In this document: positions 54,047 through 64,000 of the stretch, piece by piece
Layout: the number at the start of each line of letters is the position of its first letter
Numbering within the stretch: position 1 is the first letter of the stretch
From: Pleurostoma richardsiae
Lineage: Eukaryota; Ascomycota; Sordariomycetes; Calosphaeriales; Pleurostomataceae
DNA: 64,000 bases
NCBI GenBank assembly: GCA_030052745.1
Contig: JANBVO010000048.1
Span: 62,001 to 126,000 of the forward strand
Direction of reading: 5' to 3'
Translations under genes and position numbers: made by a program
The notes under the pieces: generated by a model
The model's database searches: none
The model's input: only the letters and a program-made list of their open reading frames with translations
Told to the model about the DNA's origin: nothing

Positions 54047-56539
54047 ATGTCCGCATCCATAGCGGGAGAGCACACCTCTCCGAGCATTTCCCTGGAATCA
54101 TCAATTCCCAGGCGAGCATTGCGCAAGGGGACTAGAAGTTGCGCTGAGTGTATGAGACAAAAGTTGACTGATGAGAGTGACACGGAATGACTGTTGATGT
54201 AGGCAAGCGGCGCAAAACGCGTTGCTTCTTCGAGCATTCCTCGGCCGCGATATGCCTTGGGTGTCAGCGCAGGGGAACGCCCTGTATCGGCCAGGAGTTT
54301 GTCGACGTTCCGATACCCGGTGCGGGCCCCAGCGGAGACTCGAGAGGGGCCGAGAGCCTGACGCCTGTGATGGAAAGCCTGAAAAGGGTAGAGCACGTCC
54401 TCGAAGATCTCAATGACAAGATCTTCACTCTTAGTCTCGGAAGCCAGCCCAGAAGCCATGGCGGCGAGTCTGTGATGCTGGGTGACTCGGGAGAAGATCG
54501 GCTTCAGACTGACAGAGACGGAGGCCACGTCTCGTCAATGAATACCACCACAAGTACGACAGAGGTGCGCAGCCTTACCCAGAGAATCCTATTTCATCCC
54601 AGTAATCTAAGGGGTATTTACCTAGGATACGCCTGGCAGCTCTGTCATCATAACCCGCTCGAATATTGGCGTTAGTGTCACATCGCCGGAAGGTCTATCA
54701 GAACCGGATGGCTCACTTCACTTCATCCTTCCGAGGTGCGCCGATACATGCCGAGCCCTTCACGCAGCGTTCCCATCCCAGAAAGATACGAATACACTGT
54801 TCATAGCTGGCCGAGCTACCATCTTCCTGCAGGCCCTCTGCAACCCGTATAACGAACTATTCAGCGAAAACTCAACCACAGAGTCTGCGACGATGTTTGT
54901 TCTTCCACCTGTCACGTCTCACCCAGTCATCCTCGCACGCAAGCTCCTGCAGCTGGCCTTGTGCATACAGCAACTCGATCCTACGTTCGACCGCAGCTCT
55001 CTTGAGATGGGGCTCAGTCCCAGTGAGGCTGGCGAGGAGTATTTCAATCTCGCATCCCACACGGTGACTTGCCACGAGGAGTTCCTTGATTCGTTGGAAG
55101 GGCTCGAATGCCTGATCTACGAGGGCGTCTACCTTGTGAACTGTGGCAGTCTTCGCCGCGCTCTGGTGTGTCTCCGGCGAGCCTCGACGCTAGCCCAGTT
55201 TATGGGCTTCCACCGAAAGGGACTGCACAAGGCGGTATATCAGCATGATCCATCAACTCGCGTTTCGGGGTACTTCACGTGGACCCATATAGCCTACCTT
55301 GAGCGGTACATCTCGCTCCTTCTCGGCCTTCCCACCTCTATCACGAGAGTCCAATTTGCAAGCGCCGAAAAACCAGCCGTGCAGACCCATACGGAGTGGC
55401 TCGAGAAGGTGCAGATCGACATATGCGACCATATCATCGACAGGAACCAACGTGGTGACTACGATCTCGAAGCGACTCAATTCATCGATAATACTCTGAA
55501 CAAAGCGGCGAATAGCATACCAGCGAAGTGGTGGGCGCCCATGGAAGTTCGCCAGGGCATGTGCCCAAACGAAGTTATGTCGAGGGTCATCACCGCGCAG
55601 CTACAGATTGTTCACTATAACCTCCTCACTGTCCTGCACCTGCCATATCTCCTGCGTAATCCAGGCGGTAGTCAGATCGACTACAGCAAAACAACTTGCC
55701 TGTATGCCAGCCGCGAAGTCCTGAACAGGTTCATCACATTCCGCTCTATCGTCCGGATTGTCTTCTGCTGCCGCATCGTCGACTTCTGCGCCTTCACAGC
55801 TGCTATGACGCTCCTAGTCGCCCATCTATGTCAGCAAGGAGGGAATAGTTCTCCGTGGCTGCTCACACATCAGCGTCTTGGCGACCGAGCGCTTATCGTG
55901 AGAACTATTGAGACTCTAGAGGAACTGCATCGACAGAATCATGACGAGTTGTCGCTGGAGACAGCCAAACTCGCTAGGAAGCTCTTGGATCTCGAGGAAG
56001 AATCTGCAGATGTGGGCGACACTTACAACTGTGTCTTGGCCGAACACCAAAACGAAAGCCGCGAAGGACATGCAAGCCGCTCGCTCTATCTCAGAATTCC
56101 GTATTTTGGAACAATCAGACTCATGCCCGACGTCTCTTTGCCAGCCCCAACTTCGCACACTGCTTTTGCCGGATCATTCCATAGCGACAACCCTGTCGGA
56201 CCGCCAGGGCCAGATTTCAGTACTGCTTCAAGCTCACTCCCCTCTGACGTCTTCAAGGAGTCAAACTCTATAGAAGAACAGGTGGCTGCTCAAGCTAGTG
56301 GACAAGGACTGCAGCTAATGCAAGGTACGGATATTGCAGTCACCATGGACCAGACATTTGCCCATCTTGACGGAGGGTTCGGTTCATTTGATCCATACGA
56401 CGTGGCTATGCCAGATATCATGGCCTCTGCAGATGATTGGGCTTTTCAAGGGGTCGATACCGCCTTTTTTGACAGCCTGATCAATGGCAGGACAACCGAC
56501 CAAGGCGGTCGTGACGAAGGTTGGACAGGCATGAACTAG
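54047..56539 (+). CDS. Zn2Cys6 transcription factor, divergent from the acyltransferase
   Basis: Exons 54047-54149, 54203-54564 and 54626-56539 join in frame to 792 residues. Intron 1 splits the codon of the second cysteine: SCAEC joins KRRKTRCFFE, then CLGCQRRGTPCIGQ completes the six-cysteine cluster. RVEHVLEDLNDKI provides a short dimerisation helix. Intron 2 removes a stretch with stops and brings TSTTE to DTPGSSVIITRS. The large last exon has the fungal regulatory signatures ALHAAFPSQKD, MFVLPPVTSHPVILARKLLQLALCIQQ and LRRASTLAQFMGFHRKG. The C-terminus is acidic, with several Asp/Gly-rich motifs (AHLDGGFGSFDPYD) that may act as an activation domain. It probably regulates the divergent acyltransferase. 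Confidence 0.93.
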
Positions 56540-56694
56540 ACAACGAGTTCGCTACTTGCGATAGGGTGCTGAAGTTCGGTTTCCTCGCCCACTGTTAGAA
56601 TATACTTCCACCAAAGGATAAATAGAGGCGGGAGGGGAAGGGTGGTCATAATGTGTCGTTTGCTGATTGAGCAGTTTTCTATCTATAGTTAACG

Positions 56695-57732
56695 TTACAT
56701 CTTTTGTTCCCCGCAGCTCGTATATACAATTCTGTCTCTGCCTTGAGCTATCTCCTCCTCGCATACTAGGAGACGGACAGAGTGGAAGGGGCTTCCGAGC
56801 CCTTGCTGCTCTTTGATCATCTCACTCATCAGTCGGGCCATCAAAAACATGCTGTGTTCAGAATCCCAACCTAACTTCTCAAGATCGCAAATTTCCCGAT
56901 ATGTAACACCCACCCCGTAGATGACGTCCATCTCCCTATCTTGCCCATCCAACTCCTTCGCCAAAGCGCACTTCCGAGCTTGCAAGTCCTTCGACGTCAG
57001 TCTGCCCTTCCAACACCTCCCGCACCGTCCCACGCAGTAATCGATAAGATACAGGACCACGAGGCCATTCTGCAAGCAGCTGCACAGGCTGGCAACCTCT
57101 TCGATGATCACGGGATTGACCTCACTGGGTGACCACAATTCCGACATGTCGATGGCCACCCGCCGGGCATCGCAGAGAGACGCCGCCATCTCTTTGGACC
57201 ACATACCCTCAAGAACCATAGAGATATTAGTGTGGTAGTTTGGGTCAGGTCCATCAGTGAAAAAGCTGTGCGTCACCGCTTCTATCGCATGGTACGATCC
57301 GAAACGCAGGCAGAGAACATCTGTGTTGTTGTCATACACGATACGTTGCTTTTTGCCTGGTAAATACACCACATTGGACTTCTTCGGAACACCACTCTTC
57401 ATGCGTTCTTTCATCGCCTTGGCCGAGTCGACGCAAACTGCAGACAATGCGCTTCTGACTTTGCACATGGACGGGTCGCTTGTGAATCCGGTTGTCGAAG
57501 TCTCTGCGCAGTGTCCAGTTCTGGTCTGCAGGCTGTCGAGAAAGACCTGGTTCTCGTATACTTCATAGCATATCTTGTCCCTGGTGTCCTCACTAGTTGC
57601 AAAAGCCTCCCGAGATCGGCCTTTGGCGGCCGGGAAGCAGACGTCGAAGATTTGGATGCCTGGGCTGGGACAAGTGGCTTCCCAGACTTTCAGCTGAAGC
57701 TCGATTGGTAATCTTGGGAAGAGGTGGAACAT
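56695..57732 (-). CDS. 2EXR domain-containing protein
   Basis: A single exon encodes 345 residues from the ATG at 57732; the upstream part of the frame begins with GTG. The N-terminus FHLFPRLPIELQLKVWEATCP is the diagnostic FxxLPxELRxxIWxxA motif of the 2EXR family, an F-box-like fungal module. The rest includes VSAL-type helix SALSAVCVDSAKAMKERM and VYLPGKKQRIVYDNNTDVLCLRFG, both typical of the family's second conserved block. 2EXR proteins are numerous in Pezizomycotina. Their biochemical role is undefined, though a protein-interaction function like that of F-boxes is often suggested. There are no membrane segments. It is convergent with the regulator at 54047, with only 155 bases between stop codons. 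Confidence 0.85.
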   Translation of the reverse strand: MFHLFPRLPIELQLKVWEATCPSPGIQIFDVCFPAAKGRSREAFATSEDTRDKICYEVYENQVFLDSLQTRTGHCAETSTTGFTSDPSMCKVRSALSAVCVDSAKAMKERMKSGVPKKSNVVYLPGKKQRIVYDNNTDVLCLRFGSYHAIEAVTHSFFTDGPDPNYHTNISMVLEGMWSKEMAASLCDARRVAIDMSELWSPSEVNPVIIEEVASLCSCLQNGLVVLYLIDYCVGRCGRCWKGRLTSKDLQARKCALAKELDGQDREMDVIYGVGVTYREICDLEKLGWDSEHSMFLMARLMSEMIKEQQGLGSPFHSVRLLVCEEEIAQGRDRIVYTSCGEQKM

Positions 57733-58560
57733 TTCCCCTATCACACGAATTAGATGTTCTAAGATGACTGAGTAGAGCGTGTTCCATCTGTCCAGTCTGA
57801 TTTGAGTGACTGTATCCCTAAAATAGTTGATCTTCTATTTGAACCCCTTCTCAGCTATCGCCTCTTACTGCCTACCTAGGTACCTAAGTTGGCGGCGGAA
57901 AAATCGCCGTGTGCGACGCAGCGGCCAGCCGATAACATGCGATCTAGGGTCGGCGGAAAATCGCCGTGTAAGCCGCGATGGGCGAGCTTACAACACGGGA
58001 TTCGGGATCCGCAGGAAGGAGAACTCTGGGCGGCCTGACTGCCGCCCCACGGACAATCTGTTGTGCCACTGAAGCTTCGTTATCATTTATATACTATAAT
58101 TCATAACGTATACCCTTTCCCTGCACTTGTGAATATGCCGAATCCCGTGACACCTGGAATGTTTCCTTGTCTGAGCTCTCGCAAAGTTTTGACAATTATT
58201 TAACTAGGCCACGCTCAGTTATAGAGCATTATAAACCCAAGTCAAGCATTTCGTGGAACACCAAGTGCCTCCCTATATAACGCTAGTTTAACGTTGTTAA
58301 CACGGCACGGGTCCTGCCGCTCTGAGAGCAAAGTTCGGGACTTTCTACAGATTAGCCACATGCCGGCTAAGATGGAAAGTAGATGTCTGCGTTTCCCTCC
58401 GAACTACACTAAGTGGAGGGCGGCTAAACGGGAAGACCACTGAAGGTCGAGGTAGAATAAGTACAAAAACAGCAGAGGTGGTTTGAAGCACTAACTATTG
58501 ATCATGCTCAGTCCACAGACAGACTCAACGCGCAGTGCTTCGTGAGACAACAATACCAAC
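57733..58560. other. Intergenic, 828 bases, with a short direct repeat
   Basis: This gap is the divergent promoter region between the 2EXR and CE15 genes. It includes two imperfect copies of a CGGCGGAAAA(A)TCGCCGTGT unit at about 57893-57912 and 57951-57969, set roughly 58 bases apart. A TATATAA lies near 58274, far from the CE15 start. Confidence 0.5.
57893..57969. repeat. Two-copy direct repeat (about 19 bp, 58-bp spacing)
   Basis: CGGCGGAAAAATCGCCGTGT recurs as CGGCGGAAAATCGCCGTGT, one base shorter. Each copy also contains a small inverted repeat (CGGCG..CGCCG) that could form a hairpin or a protein-binding site. Confidence 0.7.
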
Positions 58561-59953
58561 ATGAGATGGACAGTACGTGCTCTCACAGGAGTCATCCCGG
58601 CAGCCGGACTCGTCGGCGCTCTACCGACCGTCAGCGACCTGTTGCTTAGGGCTGTAGAATGTCCCATCATCCCGTCACCTTTCCCGACGTACCAACAGCT
58701 GCCTGTTCAGTCTACGATGCCTGACCCGTTCCTCCCGTTGCAATATACAACCTTAAGCAGCGGGAGTGGCCAATCGAACTTTGCGCAGGTGGTCATGACC
58801 GGCCAGGCCAAGGGCCGCATCCAGACGCCGGAGGAGTGGTACCACTGCCGACAACCCGAGATCTTGCAGATGCTGCAAGAGTACCAGTATGGATACTACC
58901 CGGACCACTCGCTGGAGAACGTGACGGCGACGCGGTCGGGAAACACGGTCAACATGGCTGTGACGGCCGGCGGTAAGACGGGCAGGTTCAAGGCGACGTT
59001 GTCGCTGCCGCCGGGCGCAAGCAAGGACAAACCGGTGCCGGTGGTCATCAACATCGGTGGAATGCTCAACCAGCCGTACCTGCAGGCGGGCATTGCCGTG
59101 GTGGGGTTCGATTACACGACTGTTGCTGCCGATAGCAACAGCAAGACGGGTGCGTTCTGGGATGTATACATGGGGAGAGATATCGGTGGGTACGCCCTGC
59201 TTCTGGAATCATTTGTCTGGTGTTGTATTGACTTGACCGTATCAAGGGGTCCTGACTGCATGGGCTTGGGGTTTCCACCGCACGCTGGATGCACTAAACA
59301 TGACGGTTCCCGAGATCGACTCCACCAAGGTCGGCGTCACGGGCTGCTCGCGCCTCGGCAAGGGGGCTCTTGCGGCGGGACTCTTCGACACGCGGATCAC
59401 GCTGACGATGCCCATGTCGTCTGGAGTGCAGGGTCTCGGGCCCTACCGGTACCATGCGATGAGCGGGCAGGACGAGACACTCGAAAACTCAAAGTCGGGG
59501 GCCTCGTGGTGGAGCGATAACACGCTCGGCACCTTCGTCAACCATGCCGAGAACTTGCCATATGATGCGCATACGATCGCCGCTGTTATCGCACCGCGAG
59601 CGCTGGTTATCGATCAAGGGACGGGGGATCAGTTCACAAACAGCAAGGCAACGGCGGTCATTGTGTACCCGGCCGCGAAAGTCGTATATGACTGGCTCGG
59701 GGTCGGAGACCAAATCGCCATGAGTGTGCGGAGCGGCGGACACTGCGATATGAGCGGATAGTACGTTTCTCATCTCAAAGAACTTCCAAGGCTCCAAACT
59801 GACGATTGATACTTCAGTAACTCGGTGCTGCCCTTCGTTCAGAAGATCCTGTTGGGAGTGAACACCACGAAGAACTACAACGATCTCGGGTCGTACGGGT
59901 CACCGATCACTTCGGCGTATCCTTGGGCTACTGCTGTTCCGAAAGCGGCCTGA
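58561..59953 (+). CDS. Glucuronoyl esterase, carbohydrate esterase family 15
   Basis: Exons 58561-59185, 59247-59760 and 59818-59953 encode 424 residues. A signal peptide (TGVIPAAGLVGALP) is followed by a typical CE15 opening (CPIIPSPFPTYQQLP). The catalytic serine lies in the family-specific motif GCSRLGKG (about residue 240). Other conserved blocks are WYHCRQPEILQMLQEYQYG, WAWGFHRTLDALN, ASWWSDNTLGTFVNHAENLPYDAH and, at the end, RSGGHCDMSGY with the catalytic histidine. CE15 enzymes cut the ester between 4-O-methyl-glucuronic acid of glucuronoxylan and lignin alcohols, outside the cell. The protein has no carbohydrate-binding module. With GH5 and the lectin in the same window, a plant-wall-degrading lifestyle is suggested. 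Confidence 0.95.
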
Positions 59954-60573
59954 CGACGCAGCAGACGAGTCCTCTGCCTCGAACAGCTGGAAGGCACATA
60001 AGGCGACGCGAATATTGAGTGTTTCCATAAGACGAAGATCTTTAAACCTCCGCTGAATCAAGGCAAACTGCCGAGAATGGAACCAGGAGGAAGCCCTAGC
60101 AGAGGGCGTGGTCTGGATGGAGAGTTGTGATTGGAAGTGGTAGTTGCCATAACCGGCCAATGAGATGCAACTATTGGCGGTGTAGACCCGCAAAGGTATT
60201 TATAAGGGATGCTTACGCTCTATCAATATGAGCGATAGGGACGGGCGACAACTCGGATTAACAAAGAGATACAATGTGTATATGGTAATAAGACCTGTAT
60301 CTGCTTTCAAAATATAACTGTCTGTCATTCACATGGTCTTCTGGCTAAGAAAGGAACCTCAACGTGAAACACCGACGTCCCGCCGAATCCGGTTAGCGGA
60401 AGTCGGCCCGGATAATCTAAATCCCAGCTGCCCTCACCTTGAACTGGCCTCTTGCCGCGAGCTTCCGGCAGCGCATCACTGCTCGGCCAGAGCTACGAAC
60501 CAGAGCTTTGAATTGCGTTGGGGAATGATGGTTGAAGCGAGGACGGAGCCTTCCACCATTCCACGAATATTGC
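59954..60573. other. Intergenic, CE15 to zinc transporter
   Basis: This 620-base gap holds the CE15 3' UTR and the promoter of the zinc transporter. Frames at 60333-60573 are continuous with exon 1 of the transporter but lack motifs. Confidence 0.45.
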
Positions 60574-62054
60574 ATGATGGAAGGCGGGACGGACTTAACG
60601 AGAGGTGAGCGATAGTGCTCTGCTCCTCCCACGATCGAAGAACCTCTCGGAAAGCCCGAAGCTAACCGTTTCTCGACTGCAGACATCTCGTGGTCCTCGA
60701 TCCCTACCGAGCTTCTCCTCGCTGAGCTCTCCAAGCGCGAAGACGAAACATCGAAGCCGCAGTGCGGCTCGGGCGAGAAAGGGTTCTACAATACCTCGCT
60801 CCATGTCTTTGCCCTAATTCTCATCCTCGTCCTGAGCGTGTTGGGTACGTCTCGCGGCTCGCCGGAGCGATTACTGGACTGACGAACCCGCTTGCAGCTT
60901 GCGGGTTTCCGCTGTTCTCGAATCGGTCGTCCAGAGGCCGCCGGCAGAGCAGATTCGTCTTCCTGTGCCAGCACTTCGGCACTGGCGTACTGATAGCGAC
61001 AGCCTTCGTCCACCTGCTCCCGACAGCCTTTACCTCGCTCACCGACCCATGCCTCCCCTACTTCTTCAACCAGGGCTATCCGCCTCTCCCGGGCCTGGTC
61101 GCCATGGCGTCGGCGCTTGTTGTGGTGGGCTTGGAGCAGTATTTGACCACTCGGGGCGCCGGCCATTCCCACTCGCACGATCTCTGGGACGAGGACGATG
61201 AAAGCGAGGACAATGGCAACTTGAACACCCACGGTGGAGGCCTTGCCGCACGAAGAGCGCCAGGCCATAGGCCCGATGATATCGCGCTGGATGATCTCGG
61301 CGCGTCGGAGGGTCTGATGGCCGGAGTGTCCCCGCTGCCGGAATCGACGCCCACAACCCAAGCCAACGGTAAGGACACATTCAAGCGGGATTCACCAGAG
61401 GACGACTTCGACGATCAAGAATCGCTGGACCTGGAGCTTAACCTGGACGAACTGGACCCTACGAGTGCCTCTTCAAATGGCCACCGCCAGCCGTTGACCG
61501 GCGCTCCACTGCCGAAGGAGCCGTCGACACCGGCTCTGCCTCACATACCCAATCCCGAGGAGCAGAAGCGCCTCCTTCTGCAGTGTCTGCTGCTTGAGGC
61601 TGGCATCCTCTTCCACAGTGTCTTTATTGGCATGGCTCTCTCAGTTGCGACTGGGCCGCCCTTCATCGTCTTCCTGGTGGCAATAGCGTTCCACCAGTCC
61701 TTCGAAGGCCTTGCCCTCGGCTCCCGCATCGCCGCCATCCACTTCCCGAAGTCCTCCCCGCGGCCGTGGCTGATGGTGCTGGCGTACGGTACGACGACAC
61801 CCATCGGACAGGCCATCGGCCTCGTCATCCACAACTTCTACGACCCGATGAGCCAGACGGGCCTGCTGATGGTCGGGTTCATGAACGCCATATCTAGCGG
61901 GTTGCTGCTGTTCGCGGGGCTGGTGCAGCTGCTCGCGGAGGACTTTCTGACGGAGAAGAGCTACAAGACGCTGCGCGGGCGGCGGCGGGTCCACGCATTC
62001 CTTGCCGTCTTGGGCGGCGCCTCCCTCATGGCTGTCGTCGGTGCATTCGCATAG
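60574..62054 (+). CDS. ZIP family zinc transporter
   Basis: Exons 60574-60604, 60683-60844 and 60898-62054 encode 449 residues. The short first exon (MMEGGTDLTR) is supported by a GTGAGC donor and by a GCTAAC branch point before the acceptor at 60682. The protein has an N-terminal lumenal or external part with the motif CGSGEKGFYNTSLH, then about eight membrane spans beginning HVFALILILVLSVLA. QHFGTGVLIATAFVHLLP is the conserved second/third-helix signature. A cytosolic loop contains the short His motif GHSHSHD. HSVFIGMALS and FHQSFEGLALGSRI carry the His/Glu residues that bind the metal. Gly-rich closing helices end at ASLMAVVGAFA. ZIP proteins move Zn(II) or Fe(II) into the cytosol. The long Asp/Glu-rich loop resembles Zrt-type plasma-membrane importers. 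Confidence 0.93.
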
Positions 62055-62658
62055 ATCATCTACGGGCCGGACTGTTGCGATGATTTCGCGCCTCTTTTGT
62101 CTAGAACATGGCGTTAGAACACTAGATAATCTCTTTCAAATCGACTCGTCTGCTGATGCAATTGTGCCCCTCCAGCTCTCCGGTGCCATTACGCATTCCC
62201 TAGTAATACGCCGCCATCCGTGGGCCATTACACACTGACGCGCGGCAAAGGGACGCTGGGATGAGCCGACCAGCTTTCCGCCTTAACCCAAACTAGCTTC
62301 TATTTCGGGGTGTTCTGTGGCCTCGCAATTTCCGTATCCAGATCCGAAATGCTGTTGGTGACGCCTGCTCTTGAATGCCGTGGCAGTGCTGGGAAACTTG
62401 GGAACAAAGCAGTGATTACCACAACTCTTTGTCCGTTCCTGGTGGTTGATGCGGGTCCAAAGGGATCTTAGCGGCACAAAGCCTTGTACAGCGTTGTTCT
62501 CGAGTCGACTCTCTGGCGGCTGGGCTTCAGTATAAAGCTACACTGCCATCCTCCTCGACAAGCACGGGACAATAGGGGGTCACCTTGCGAGAACATGAAC
62601 CTGTCCTCACACCCGGAGAAGACTATCTGAACATCATTGCCATAGAGCAGGATTCACG
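62055..62658. other. Intergenic, downstream of the zinc transporter
   Basis: This 604-base gap contains the transporter 3' UTR and presumably the upstream region of the small Cys-rich ORF. A TATAAA near 62531-62536 lies about 125 bases before that ORF. Confidence 0.45.
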
Positions 62659-62835
62659 ATGTGCATCTGCTGGAAGGTGCTCTACTCCTGCAGAGCCTGC
62701 GGGAAAATCACCAGCATCGGTGATGTCTGGGAGCACTGTGCCTTCACCAACACGCACAACGAGCCATGTGGCAACATTGTGTACAAGAGGGCTAGGCACA
62801 GGAGCCTGTGCAGGGGTTGCTTTGCCGCCCTCTAG
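62659..62835 (+). CDS. Small cysteine-rich protein, 58 aa, unrecognised
   Basis: An ATG at 62659 opens a 58-codon frame ending at TAG 62835. The product begins MCICWKVLYSCRACGKI and ends CRGCFAAL. It has eight cysteines in the order CxC, CxxC, single C (WEHC), single C (NEPC) and CxxC, plus several His residues. This fits a compact zinc-binding module more than a secreted effector, because no signal peptide is visible. Short proteins opening with MC-x-hydrophobic-x-Y-x-C are common in Sordariomycetes and have no assigned role, in my experience of such genomes. A TATAAA about 125 bases upstream gives modest promoter support. The cysteine density over a short open frame makes chance unlikely, though not excluded. 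Confidence 0.5.
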   Translation: MCICWKVLYSCRACGKITSIGDVWEHCAFTNTHNEPCGNIVYKRARHRSLCRGCFAAL

Positions 62836-63326
62836 GTAGAGTAGCTGTTGCATCATGAATAGCATGAGCCCGCAGTGGAGATGAACGGCGTAGAGTAAGC
62901 TGTAGTTATGTCTTTCTCTTACGAATAGACTCCGTACACAAAAATTGCAATGATATGTGGTGCATCAGTGCCATGTGAGACTTTAATTTTCAAGAAACGG
63001 GGCAGATTAGCAACTTGCCTGTCAAGTTCGCCTGTAGATGGGCATGGATCGTGTGATGGCCCCGTACCGAGAAGAGCCCGCCGCGTCGATGTTCTATGAT
63101 TGCCGATTCTATTTATGTCTAGCCGGCCTATCATTCCTATTGCTAATCTATATAAATACTGTGGGGATTAGCCTCAGATTTGGTGTCTGGGGAAGATGAT
63201 GCTCATTGGGTTCTTAGATTAAAAGGGGCGACTACATAGCAAGCATGACAATTAGCCGCCAAGAGCTCCGCATCATGAACATATAAGGGAGTCGAGACGA
63301 GACCCCGGAAGGAGAGACTCTAGTCA
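62836..63326. other. Intergenic upstream of the lectin gene
   Basis: This stretch of about 490 bases contains a TATAAG at 63282-63287 and no recognised gene. Confidence 0.45.
63282..63287 (+). promoter_or_regulatory. TATA-like element of the lectin gene
   Basis: TATAAG lies about 45 bases before the first possible ATG (63327) and 78 before the second (63360). The usual TATA-to-start-site distance favours the second ATG or a very short leader. Confidence 0.45.
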
Positions 63327-63954
63327 ATGCCAAGACATTATCTCTCTGGGACAGTCACAATGTTGGGCATCTCTCTTCTCACGCTCGCCGTCGCCGCTAC
63401 TACGAGCCTGGCACAGGGCATCGCGCCCGCGGGCTACCGCACTGTGGTTATCACGACGGCCTGGAACGACAAATATGTTCTGCAGCCGGCAGCGCCGGTC
63501 AAGACCGGAAGTTCTCTTGTTCTGTGCGTCCGGTGTCTTCCGCTGCCTGGTGCTTGCTGACCTCTCCTAGAATGAGCCGCACCGACAAGATCGACCAGCA
63601 GTGGTACCTCAAAGATGGCAACACCAAGATCCAGTTGGCCAACAGCACTCTCTGCCTTGATGCCGGTACCGCCCGGAGCAATGGGAGTCCCCTGACCGTC
63701 ACTACCTGCGCCGATGCGCAGGCGTCCCAGAAGTGGGTGTACAATTCGGACAGTCAGATCGTGCTGGACACGACCGGCTCCAGTAAGCTATCCTAGCGGG
63801 CTGATTACAGATTTGGAGCTGACTACTGGCAGAACTATGTGCGGATCTCTACATGGGGACTGTCCGGGACAACACTAGGGTCGTTATCTGGCAGTGCATA
63901 TCCGGGGACAAGAACCATATCTGGAAGGCTGTCAATGTGAGCAGTGTGTTTTAA
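63327..63954 (+). CDS. Secreted ricin-B-type (beta-trefoil, CBM13-like) lectin, possibly running off the window
   Basis: Exons are 63327-63523, 63571-63782 and 63833-63954. Translation may start at 63327 or, more likely, at 63360, where MLGISLLTLAVAATTSLAQG is a clean signal peptide. The beta-trefoil repeats are marked by Q-x-W motifs: KIDQQWYLKDG and ASQKWVYNSD, with LCLDAG and LTVTTCADAQ between them and LCADLYMGTVRDNTRVVIWQC in the third repeat. Such domains bind galactose- or xylan-type sugars and contain no enzymatic part. The last codons read KAVNVSSVF before TAA at 63952. The GTGAGC at 63937 could instead be a splice donor, with more exons beyond the window. The name ricin-B refers only to the sugar-binding fold. 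Confidence 0.85.
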
Positions 63955-64000
63955 CGGAGTAGAGGGATATTTGGAGTTCTACATACTTGCCGGAAATCTG

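Noticed and set aside
63327-63954. The lectin as a ribosome-inactivating toxin
   Set aside because: Only the beta-trefoil sugar-binding fold is present, and no RNA N-glycosidase domain is visible.

Overview
The window looks like a gene-dense stretch of a filamentous ascomycete chromosome, most likely a Sordariomycete. The evidence is split genes with short GT..AG introns (about 45-95 nt), recurrent GCTAAC-type branch points, pyrimidine-rich leaders, fungal-only families (Zn2Cys6 regulators, HET, 2EXR, DUF3844, DHA2 drug pumps, a highly reducing PKS) and an intron-containing tRNA-Met. I do not name a species. All gene models were built by eye from reading-frame continuity, splice signals and family motifs.

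Layout. 1-5.7 kb: the 3' end of a highly reducing polyketide synthase (ER-KR-ACP), a phosphoribosyltransferase and a convergent Zn2Cys6 regulator. This is the right-hand edge of a probable secondary-metabolite locus that continues off the window. 6.8-12.2 kb: a hydantoinase/oxoprolinase-DUF917 fusion, tRNA-Met(CAT) and an unrecognised protein. 14.1-23.2 kb: a GPI-type GH5 glucanase, a pair of related BTB-type genes (one with an in-frame stop) and a secreted beta-lactamase-fold serine hydrolase. 23.6-29.9 kb: a conserved housekeeping block with a mitochondrial-type membrane protein, a DUF3844 protein, the splicing factor NTR2, Sm protein G and an Acr2/Cdc25-type rhodanese. 30.5-39.2 kb: a HET protein, an O-methyltransferase, a small zinc-finger protein, an AflR-like regulator and a DHA2 transporter. 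40.3-45.9 kb: an unrecognised protein of a type I believe recurs in fungi, an acid sphingomyelinase-like phosphodiesterase and an orphan coiled-coil protein. 46.8-56.5 kb: MFS pump, Zn2Cys6 regulator, BAHD-type acyltransferase and a second Zn2Cys6 regulator, a compact cluster without a backbone enzyme. 56.7-64 kb: a 2EXR protein, a CE15 glucuronoyl esterase, a ZIP zinc transporter, a 58-residue cysteine-rich ORF and a ricin-B-fold lectin at the edge.

How the genes may work together. Three neighbourhoods combine a regulator, a transporter or a tailoring enzyme (0-5.7, 32-39 and 46.8-56.5 kb) and are the best candidates for specialised metabolism or detoxification. The GH5, CE15 and lectin genes suit a plant-biomass-degrading lifestyle. 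No transposon, CRISPR array or viral insertion was recognised.
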